This document shows positions 1 through 9,488 of a stretch of 64,000 bases of DNA, one piece after another. The DNA is from Thinopyrum elongatum (lineage: Eukaryota; Streptophyta; Magnoliopsida; Poales; Poaceae): positions 547,663,368-547,727,367 of the forward strand of contig CM022303.1 of NCBI GenBank assembly GCA_011799875.1. The letters are read 5' to 3'. The notes beneath the pieces are model-generated. The model was not told the DNA's origin and did not search any database. It saw nothing but the letters and a program-made list of their open reading frames with translations. How positions within the stretch are numbered: the stretch's first letter is position 1; each line of letters begins with the position of its first letter. Position numbers and translations under genes: made by a program.

Positions 1-3000
1 ACATATGCAACATTTTCAAAGGGAGGCTGTATATGTGGACTGGGTTGCAGAAATGCCAGAATAGAGAGGAGGCCTAGTCCTATCGAAGACTAGCATCTTC
101 AGAGGTCTTGCATCATTAGAAGAGTGTAGACAGTACCATATAATGTAGCAGTATCATTAAGTCTCAACCTCACCCAGAGATCCTTTCTCGACTCCCTGCG
201 AGAAAGCAATCCCAGAGCCATACAGTCATCAACCTCGTCCTGAGATCCCTTCTCGACTCCCTGCGAGAAGCAATCCCAGAGCCATAGTATCCAAGTATCC
301 AGTTCTAAATTGTATCAATCAGGATACAACTCCGAGTGTCCTTTACCGTAGGACAGGCTATCGATAGAAGTTTTCTTCCCTGCAGGGGTGCACCAACTTA
401 CCCAACACGCTCGATTAACTCTGGCCGGACACACTTTCCTGGGTCATGCCCGGCCTCGGCCAAACGACACATCGCAACCCTACCGACAGCTCAGCAGAGA
501 GGTCCCCGCCGGTCTACATCCTAAGCGCAAGGGGGTCTTGACCATCGCCCCTCGCCCTCCGGGTCGTTGCGCACATGGCACAGATCCAAACACCACCTCT
601 GTCGAAAATGGCGCCAATCACTCCATGCCGCACTGCTGAACTGGACATCTGACAGAGCTTTCGGCTGATGCATACGATGCAGAACGCCCATACTATGCCC
701 ACGTGATGGTTAGTGCTATCAGGCCAGAGGCCTGCTCGGATCAAATATCCAAATCGTTAGTGGACTAGGGCTTGCGGTAACGAGCAGAGACTCACGAAAG
801 ATGTGACCCCGTCGCCCCGTCTCGAGGACTTGCTGCAAGGGTTAAGAATGCCCGGCCGCGCCTCGTATTCAGCACTCGGGCACCATACAGGCACCCGTCT
901 TCACAACACTCGCCTCTCAGGCGCACGCGGGTACCCCTCAGGGTCGACCCGCCTATCCAAGTAACAGTGTAAAGTCCAAGTATCCGTATGTCTCTAACAT
1001 CAAGGGAATCCGAGGTATCACCCTCATTGAATTCCCACTCGATGTATCCGTCAAGGTGAACTCGGAGGAATCACCCTCGCTGGGTTCACACTTGAGGTGT
1101 TGTACGACGGCGTCGTTATCGGAAGCGGTGAAGGAGGAATCACCCTCGATGACCACGACCGAATAGCTACTCTACAGAGTTAACATCAGAAGTGCTACAA
1201 GAGGTTTCACCCTCGACACTCGATAGTAACGCTGCAGTGTCGTTACAACTAAGGGGGGTGATGTGCGGTGCCGGGGCCTGGTCTACAATCCCGTTGATCG
1301 GGTCTTCTTGATAATCCAGCGGGGCAGTCGGGATAAGTGGGGTCACTGATAGGTCTCTACCCAGCCTATACTAAGCAGTTTAGGATATGCAGGTAATTAT
1401 CAACAGCAGATTACAATAAACAGGCTATGCATCAGAATAGGTAAAGCAGTAGCAGCAACAATTCTAATGCAAGCATGAGAAAATAGAATGGGCGATATCG
1501 GGATGATCAAAGGGGGGGGCTTGCCTGGTTGCTCGGCGGCAAGGGCAAGGTCTTCAGGGGTCGTCGAACTCCGGAGCTGCGTCGGTACCGGCTCTATCGA
1601 GAGAGAAGAGGGGGAGGAAATAGTAAATACTAAGCAAGCAAGTGCTACACAATGTATGACATGACAATACGCAGTGCCGGGTGTGTCCTAACGTAAGGTT
1701 GCACGTCACCGAGGAAGGGGGAATCAATCCGGGAATGTCTTCCCGGTTCCGGACATTTGTCAGACAGATGACCGGATAGGGACGGTTGCATGTTCGGATA
1801 GTTAGGGACGTGTGACGGACAAACGGACCGCTATTTGAATTCGTCTCATCGTTCTGAGCAACTTTCATGTACAAAGATTTTCCATCGGAGTTACGGATTA
1901 TTTAATATGATTTTCTAAAGTTTTTATTAATTTCTGGAATTTATTTAATTATTTAAATTAAACATTATCCGAAACAGTGTTTGCTGACGTCAGCATGACG
2001 TCAGCATGATGTCAGGACCAGTGGGTCCCACCTGTCATGCTCTGTTAGGTTTAATTAGGGTTTAGCTAATTAATTACTGATTAATTAAACTAACTAGTTA
2101 ATTAGACTAATTAAGCAGGATTAATTAAATTAATTAGTTCACTAATTAATTAATTAATCAACTAATTAATAATTTTATTAATTACATTTTATTTTCTTTT
2201 ATTATTATTTATTTATTTATTTTTTTAAACAGGGGCTGGGGCGTGGGGCCCCGTTGTCAGCGGCCCAAAGGGGCCAAACGGGCACGGGCGCTGCCCGAGC
2301 GGGCGCACGCCCAGGGGCGCGCGGGCGTGGCTGGCGGCGGCGTTGGTGGCGGGCGATGGCGGTGCTGGGGAGGGGCGCCGGCGTCGGGGGCGCGGGGCCG
2401 CGCCCGATCCTCCTGGATCGGGGGGGGGGGAGTGGGGAACGAGGGGTGGGAGTGGGGGTGGACTAGGGTTCGGGGGGGAGGGATATGGGGGGAGTGGGTG
2501 GGCCGGCCTAGTGGTCCAGCTGGGCCACGGCCCAGTTGGTCCGGGGGGGAGGGGGGCTTTTCTCTTTATTTTGATTTCTTCTGTCTTTTTCTTTTTATTT
2601 AATTCATATCTCCGTTCTAGTAAATTGTTAAGCCTCAAAATGATTTTTGTAGAACATGGCAATTGTTCCAATAAATACTAGGCATCCTCTACTACTACCA
2701 AAAATTAGTTTGGAGTTAAATGGATCTCACACAATTTTTATAATAATTAAAATGCATTAATCCTAGCTGTTTTGGTAATGTTAGTGCCACCTAATTGATT
2801 TATTAATTGTTGGTTACAATTTTAGATTAGCCTCTGCAATATTTGTTATTTACTGAACATTTTAGTTTCTATGTTGCACAACTTTTATTTTCCACTTTCA
2901 TTTAAATTTGGATTTTGACTTAGGAGTTGAAATGCAATATAATGCTAATGATGATCATGCACTGTTAAATATGATGACATGGCATAATCAAAAGGGTGAT

Positions 3001-3029
3001 TACTGTAGTTAACCACTGGGGGTGTTACA
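1..3029 (-). repeat. Element A, 3' LTR (partial; Tekay-type Ty3/gypsy)
   Basis: On the minus strand the LTR starts at 3029 with TGTAACACC, directly after the polypurine tract and the pol stop codon. It runs leftwards out of the window, so its distal end is not visible. Positions 703-3029 are nearly identical to 5873-8219, and positions 1-325 are nearly identical in inverted orientation to 5019-5340. It contains four copies of a GAGGNATCACCCTC motif between 1012 and 1215, a GC-rich tract (about 2230-2560) and AT-rich TTAATTAA stretches (about 2050-2220). The ORFs in it look like shadow frames. Confidence 0.9.
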
Positions 3030-3045
3030 AATCTCCTCCACTAAC
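3030..3045 (-). promoter_or_regulatory. Polypurine tract of element A
   Basis: Reading the minus strand, the purine-rich string TTAGTGGAGGAGATT lies directly before the LTR start TGTAACACC. This is the expected position of the plus-strand primer of an LTR retrotransposon. The same string type precedes the 3' LTRs of elements C and E. Confidence 0.8.
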
Positions 3046-3065
3046 AAGAATTCTCGTCCCGAGAA

Positions 3066-5018
3066 TTAAGAGGTAGAAGGAAAAAGTTCGGGGTATTCCG
3101 CACGAAGATTATCCTCGCGTTCCCAAGTGGCTTCATCTTCAGTATGATTTGACCACTGCACTTTGATGAACTTCGTAACCTTCTGACGGGTCCGACGTTC
3201 AGCTTCATCGAGGATGCGGATCGGATGCTCCTTATAAGATAGGTCATCTTGCAATTCGAGCATCTCGTGATCCACTGCTCGGTGTGGAGATTCTTTGAAG
3301 CATTTACGAAGTTGCGACACATGGAAGACGTCGTGGATATGAGAGAATTGTGGCGCAATTCCAATTTATATGCCACATGTCCACGCCTTGCAACAATGCG
3401 GAAAGGACCAATATAGCGTGGAGCTAGCTTGCCCTTGATTGCAAAACGGTGAGTGCCTTTCATCGGGGTGACTCGCAGATAAGCCTGATCACCAGGTTGA
3501 TAAGTCAAACCCCATCGTTTGCGATCATAGTTGCTCTTCTGGCGGTCCTGAGCCGCCTTGAGATTTTCCCGGACAATACGGACTTGTTCTTCGGCGTGTT
3601 GCATAATATCCGGACCCACGACCGGTCGTTCCCTAGTTTCTGACCAATTCGGAGGGGTTCGACACTTACGTCCATAGAGTACTTCGAAGGGGGCCATTTT
3701 CAGACTGGCTTGATAGCTGTTGTTGTAAGAGAATTCTACATACGGAAGAGATTCTTCCCACTTCTTGTCGAATGAAATAACACAAGCCCGAAGCATGTCT
3801 TCAAGCACTTGATTGACTCGCTCGACTTGGCCTTGGGATTGGGGGTGATAAGCTGAACTCCAGGTAATATGAGTTCCCATAGCTGTTTGGAAACTTTCCC
3901 AGAATTTGGAAGTGAAAAGGCCGCCACGGTCCGAACTAATCTCTTTTGGAATGCCGTGGAGTGAAACAATTCTGGAGATATACAACTCTGCTAACTGACT
4001 AGCAGTGATAGTCTCTTTGACAGGCAGAAAGTGTGCAACTTTATAGAGTTGGTCGACGACGACAAGAATAGCATCGTGACCCTTCTGTGACCTGGGAAGT
4101 CCTGTAACGAAATCCATCTGAACCTTATCCCATTTCCATAGAGGAATAGGAAGTGGTTGCAGAATTCCAGCTGGTTTCTGATGTTCTGCTTTAACGCGAC
4201 GACAAACATCACATTCAGCAACATAATGAGCAATGTCCTGCTTCATTCTAGACCACGAGTACCTTTGACGGAGATCACGATACATTTTGGTGCTACCCGG
4301 ATGAATAGACAGCGGGGTATCATGTGCCTCCTTCATGACCTTGTCAGTCATAAGCTCGAAACGAGGTACGACAATGCGGTTTCTGAAATACAAGGTTCCA
4401 TCTTCAGACAGCGAGAAATCCCTACACTTTACAAGGTGAAGGTCTTTCTTCATCAGATCAATTTCAGCATCTTTAGCTTGCGCATTCTTAACAGCTTTCT
4501 CAAGATCTGGTTGTATCACAAGGTTATTTAGAGAGCCTTGTGGAACAATACGCAGATTCAGCTTGCACAATTCTTCAAAAAGACGAGGTTGAGCTCGCCT
4601 AACCATGAGGTTGTCGCAATAGGACTTGCGGCTTAAGGCATCAGCCATCACATTAGCCTTGCCAGGGGTATAGGATATACCCAAATCATAGTCCGCAGTG
4701 GCCTCCATCCATCTTTGCTGACGGAGGTTTAGAGATGGCTGAGTGAACAAGTACTTCAGACTTTTATGATCCGTGTAGATCTCGCAATGATTACCGAGAA
4801 GGTAATGTCGCCACAATTGCAGTGCATAGATGACAACAGCTAATTCTAGATCATGTACCGGATAATTCTCTTCATGTGGGCGCAACTGACGAGAGCCATA
4901 GGCAATCACTTTACGCTCTTGCATTAGGACACAGCCTAATCCTTCACGGGATGCGTCACAATAAATCACAAAGTCTTTGTGGGTATCTGGAGGAGATAGT
5001 ACTGGGGCAGATGTTACT
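3066..5018 (-). pseudogene. Element A, pol remnant (RNase H, integrase, chromodomain)
   Basis: This is the C-terminal half of a Ty3/gypsy polyprotein. From its N-terminal side it shows RNase H ([13 protein letters not shown], then [10 protein letters not shown]), the integrase HHCC region (near CDVCRRVKAEH), the DD35E core ([24 protein letters not shown]) and a C-terminal chromodomain ending in YPELFPSTS, typical of the Tekay/Del clade. A one-base deletion near 3351-3356 (by comparison with element E) shifts the frame just before the chromodomain. Gag, protease and most of reverse transcriptase are absent: at about 5018 the coding sequence joins abruptly to an inverted LTR fragment. The remnant is clearly non-functional. 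Residues agree closely with element E, so A and E are related subfamilies even though their LTR starts differ. Confidence 0.92.
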
Positions 5019-5819
5019 TGATTGATACAATTTAGAACTGGATACTTGGATACTATGGCTCTGGGATTGCTTCTCGCAGGGAGTCGAGAAGGGATCTCAG
5101 GACGAGGTTGATGACTGTATGGCTCTGGGATTGCTTTCTCGCAGGGAGTCGAGAAAGGATCTCTGGGTGAGGTTGAGACTTAATGATACTGCTACATTAT
5201 ATGGTACTGTCTACACTTTTCTAATGCTGCAAGACCTCTGAAGATGCTAGTCTTCGATAGGACTAGGCCTCCTCTCTATTCTGGCATTTCTGCAGCCCAG
5301 TCCACATATACAGCCTCCCTTTGAAAATGTTGCATATGTAGTGTAGATCCTTGCTTGCTGAGTACTTCTGAGTACTCACGGTTGCTTTGTTTTCCTTTTC
5401 TCCCCTTATCAGTTTGTCGTAACAAGATGACGGAGCCCCTGAGACAGATGCCCCGTCGATCGACTACTACTACCCAGAGGATGGATTCTACTACGAGTTG
5501 ACTGACGACCAGGAGTAGGATCGGAGGGTCCCAGCCAGGAGGCCTACGCCTTTCGATCGTAGTGTTTTATTTTGCCTCGCCTTTTTAAAGGCCTTTCTGT
5601 TTCTATTTAATATCTGTACTCAGATATCTGATGCTTCCGCTGACGCTTGTTCGCAAGCTTATGTATTCGAGCCCTCGAGGCCCCTGGCTTGTAATATAAA
5701 GCTTGTATGCCTTTATTTATGTTTTAGAGTTGTGTTGTGATATCTTCCCGTGAGTCCTTAGGCTTGATCGTGTGCATTTGCGTGTATGATTAGTGCATGA
5801 TTGAGCCGGGGGCGTCACA
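5019..5819 (+). repeat. Element A, inverted LTR terminal segment
   Basis: This is the distal 0.8 kb of a Tekay-type LTR, in plus orientation and so opposite to the rest of element A. Its first 320 bases are the reverse complement of window positions 1-325 with only a few differences. It ends with GGGGGCGTCACA, the 3' terminus seen in the other Tekay LTRs here, followed by the spacer AGT and a primer-binding site. It includes the conserved tail region with a frame ending in DDQE and a stop (about 5433-5519). It is joined on the left to pol and on the right, through tRNA-like sequence, to an oppositely oriented LTR fragment. An internal inversion with deletion, or aberrant reverse transcription, explains the arrangement. 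Confidence 0.88.
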
Positions 5820-5822
5820 AGT

Positions 5823-5872
5823 TGGTATCAGAGCCAGGTTTCGATCCTGGGACCTGTGGGTTATGGGCCCAC
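5823..5872 (+). other. Extended primer-binding site: 50-nt complement of initiator tRNA-Met
   Basis: The segment begins TGGTATCAGAGCC like a normal iMet primer-binding site but continues to match the complement of plant initiator tRNA-Met for 50 nt. That covers the CCA end, T arm, variable loop and whole anticodon arm, including ATG opposite the CAT anticodon. The other elements here match only about 12-13 nt before diverging into their own leader. The match stops at a junction with LTR sequence sharing GCCCAC. The tRNA sequence used for comparison is from memory of the wheat initiator tRNA. Confidence 0.85.
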
Positions 5873-8219
5873 GTGATGGTTAGTGCTATCAGGCCAGAGG
5901 CCTGCTCGGATCAAATATCCAAATCGTTAGTGGACTAGGGCTTGTGGTAACGAGCAGAGACTCACGAAAGATGTGACCCCGTCGCCCCGTCTCGAGGACT
6001 TGCTGCAAGGGTTAAGAATGCCCGGCCGCGCCTCGTATTCAGCACTCGGGCACCATACAGGCACCCGTCTTCACAACACTCGCCTCTCAGGCGCACGCGG
6101 GTACCCCTCAGGGTCGACCCGCCTATCCAAGTAACAGTGTAAAGTCCAAGTATCCGTGTGTCTATAACATCAGGGGAATCTGAGGTATCACCCTCATTGA
6201 ATTCCCACTCGATGTATCCGTCAAGGTGAACTCGGAGGAATCACCCTCGCTGGGTTCACACTTGAGGTGTTGTACGACGGCGTCGTTATCGGAAGCGGTG
6301 AAGGAGGAATCACCCTCGATGACCACGATCGAATAGCTACTCTACAGAGTTAACATCAGAAGTGCTACAAGAGGTTTCACCCTCGACACTCGATAGTAAC
6401 GCTGCAGTGTCGTTACAACTAAGGGGGATGATGTGCGGTGCCGGGGCCTGGTCTACAATCCCGTTGATCGGGTCTTCTTGATAATCCAGCGGGGCAGTCG
6501 GGATAAGTGGGGTCACTGATAGGTCTCTACCCAGCCTATACTAAGCAGTTTAGGATATGCAGGTAATTATCAACAGCAGATTACAATAAACAGGCTATGC
6601 ATCAGAGTAGGTAAAGCAGTAGCAGCAGCAATTCTAATGCAAGCATGAGAAAATAGAATGGGCGATATCGGGATGATCAAAGGGGGGGGCTTGCCTGGTT
6701 GCTCGGCGACAAGGGCAAGGTCTTCAGGGGTCTTTGAACTCCGGAGCTGCGTCGGTACCGGCTCTATCGAGAGAGAAGAGGGGGAGGAAATAGTAAATAC
6801 TAAGCAAGCAAGTGCTACACAATGTATGACATGACAATACGCAGTGCCGGGTGTGTCCTAACGTAAGGTTGCACGTCACCGAGGAAGGGAGAATCCATCC
6901 GGGAATGTCTTCCCGGTTCCGGACATTTGTCAGACAGATGACCGGATAGGGACGGGTGCATGTTCGGATAGTTAGGGACGGGTGACGGACAAACGGGCCG
7001 CGTATTCGAATTCGTCTCATCGTTCTGAGCAACTTTCATGTACAAAGTTTTTCCATCGAAGTTACGGATTATTTAATATGATTTTCTAAAGTTTTTATTA
7101 ATTTCTGGAACTTATTTAATTATTTAAATTAAACATTATCCGAAACAGTGTTTGCTGATGTCAGCATGACGTCAGCATGATGTCAGGACCAGTGGGTCCC
7201 ACCTGTCATACTCTGTTAGGTTTAATTAGGGTTTAGCTAATTAATTACTGATTAATTAAACTAACTAGTTAATTAGACTAATTAAGCAGGATTAATTAAA
7301 TTAATTAGTTCACTAATTAATTAATTAATCAACTAATTAATAATTTTATTAATTACATTTTATTTTCTTTTATTATTATTTATTTATTATTATTATTATT
7401 TATTTATTTTAAACAGGGGCTGGGGCGTGGGGCCCCGTTGTCAGCGGCCCAAAGGGGCCAAACGGGCACGGACGCTGGGCGCTGCCCGAGCGGGCGCACG
7501 CCCAGGGGCGCGCGGGCGTGGCCGCCGGCGGCGTTGGTGGCGGGCGATGGCGGTGCTGGGGAGTGGCGCCGGCGTCGGGGGCGCGGAGCCACGCCCGATC
7601 CCTCCTGGATCGGGGGGGGGGGAAGTGGGTTACGAGGGGTGGGATTGGGGGTGGACTAGGGTTCGGGGGGTGATATGGGGGGAGTGGGTGGGCCGGCCTA
7701 GTGGTCCAGCTGGGCCACGGCCCAGTTGGTCCGGGGGGGAGGGGGGCTTTTCTCTTTATTTTGATTTCTTCTGTCTTTTTCTTTTTATTTAATTCATATC
7801 TCCTGTCTAGTAAATTGTTAAGCCTCAAAATGATTTTTGTAGAACATGGCAATTGTTCCAATAAATACTAGGCATCCTCTACTACTACCAAAAATTAGTT
7901 TGGAGTTAAATGGATCTCACACAATTTTTATAATAATTAAAATGCATTAATCCTAGCTGTTTTGGTAATGTTAGTGCCACCTAATTGATTTATTAATTGT
8001 TGGTTACAATTTTAGATTAGCCTGTGCAATATTTGTTATTTACTGAACATTTTAGTTTCTATGTTGCACAACTTTTATTTTCCACTTTCATTTAAATTTG
8101 GATTTTGACTTAGGAGTTGAAATGCAATATAATGCTAATGATGATCATGCACTGTTAAACATGATGACATGGCATAATCAAAAGGGTGATTACTGTAGTT
8201 AACCACTGGGGGTGTTACA
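5873..8219 (-). repeat. Element A, 5' LTR (truncated)
   Basis: On the minus strand this LTR copy starts at 8219 with TGTAACACC and runs to 5873, where it breaks off inside the LTR. It matches 703-3029 almost base for base, with small indels, for example in the TTATTATTATT stretch near 7380. Its right edge abuts gag sequence of element B, which marks where A inserted. The bases next to it are GCTAC, but the matching target duplication would lie outside the window. The rest of the LTR appears in inverted orientation at 5019-5819, and the segment corresponding to about 326-697 of the other copy is missing. Confidence 0.88.
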
Positions 8220-8488
8220 GCTACATCATCAGACTCTAGCTTGAAGGTGATGTCACGGAGCCAGTCATCAGCATCAAGTGGCTGAGTTCAGCTGCGGTAG
8301 ATGGTTGGGTTGAGACGTGCAAAGTCTTGCAGTGTCACTGGGGCTGGCTGCTGGTTCATATTGGGGCGAGGAAACTGAGCCATCATATTCTCCATGAACT
8401 GGCAATTCAGCTCGAACTGTTGGATCATAACAGCCATGTACTCAGGCGGTGGTGGGGCATTGCCACCACGACCAGCGGGTCTAACCAT
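8220..8488 (-). pseudogene. Element B, gag N-terminus (interrupted)
   Basis: From the ATG at 8488 the minus strand encodes a Tekay-type gag start: a glycine-rich N-terminus, then YMAVMIQQFELN, QNFARLNPT-like residues and DADDWLRDI. It aligns with gag of element C. An in-frame TGA occurs just before the DADDWLRD motif. The frame then ends at 8220 where element A is inserted; the rest would lie beyond the left edge of the window. The ATG is preceded by AAGCAGG, a splice-acceptor-like context also seen before gag in C and E. Confidence 0.85.
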
Positions 8489-8747
8489 CCTGCTTAATGC
8501 ATCAGGGGTAGTTTAGCATTGAGAAATTTGCAAAGACAAAGAATCATTCACGATGAAACAAGCATAATGAAAGAAGTACGATGGATGGATACAACACAGT
8601 AGTCAAACACGACATACAGATCCGTACACAAGTGTGGTTACAAACCATAAGTACGAGTTCAGAAAGGGAAAGGTAGTCTAGACCATCTAGGCGACGCGCA
8701 GGCATGCGGTGGAGGGATACAACAACGCGACATAGCGATATGCTACA

Positions 8748-9256
8748 TCAACATCGGGGAAAACCTCTGAAGTCAGGCAGGTGCCGGTGATGATAAGCCA
8801 AACGGTGCTCGAGAGAAGGATCCTGCGCTCCGTGGCGGCTCTGGTGTAGCAGCTGATCCCCGGACGGAAGAAGAGGTCCACGAGCAGGGGTATCACCCCC
8901 AACCTCAGGCCACACAAGACCTGGTGGCATCTCTGTCCTGCACGGGTAAAGGATGAACGAAGGATGAATCCCTGCACTGACTGCTGGACGCATCTGTGTC
9001 AGAGTGTCGTAGTGGCGTGCACGTGTGGCATACAACTAGACAGTCAGAGCTCGAACAGTGCGATCTCGAACCTCAATGTACCGAACCAGAAACTGAGGGT
9101 CGTAACAACGGCTCACGTAGGGGGTACAGATAGCAGTGTAGCGCCTAGTATCATTCCCAGCTGGTGGGTACGGGAAGTATATGAACCCAGTCTCCTCCAA
9201 GCGGGGATGCTCTCTATGGAGATAGGTTAGAGCAAAATAGGCAACCTCCTAGACTG
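8748..9256 (-). pseudogene. Element B, extra ORF upstream of gag (C-terminal part)
   Basis: The minus strand continues a reading frame whose first part is at 23785-24032, beyond element F. It aligns residue by residue with the extra ORF of element C: shared strings include DRTVRAL, ATRAR, AGIH, ILYP, VGG and TPARGPLL, with a common end at FPRC and stop (8748-8750). At least two in-frame TAG codons are present, so this copy is dead. The function is unknown. The conserved frame in two diverged families argues that it once encoded a protein. It lies between the primer-binding site and gag, in the same orientation. Confidence 0.75.
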
Positions 9257-9488
9257 TGATACGTCTCCATCGTATCTACTTTTCCTAACGCTTTTGCTCT
9301 TGCTTTGGACTCTAATTTGCATGATTTGAATGAAACTAACCCGGACTGACGCTGTTTTCAGCAGAACTACCATGGTGTTGTTTTTGTGCAGAAATAAAAG
9401 TTCTCGGAATGGAATGAAACTTTTTGGAGATTTATTTTACAATAAAAGAAAAATACTGGAGCCAAGAACCACCGGAGGGGGGGGGGGG

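Noticed and set aside
2225..2681. Open frames on both strands in the GC-rich LTR tract (also 7404-7861, 9970-10460, 26685-27550, 36800-37830, 46790-47800)
   Set aside because: These are low-complexity proline, glycine and arginine-rich frames inside LTRs. They occur in several frames at once and are not conserved as protein between families.
5823..5872. Possible tRNA-iMet gene on the minus strand
   Set aside because: Only the 3' 50 nt of the tRNA are present, including a non-genomic type CCA end joined to the LTR spacer. The 5' half is replaced by LTR sequence, so it is not a gene.
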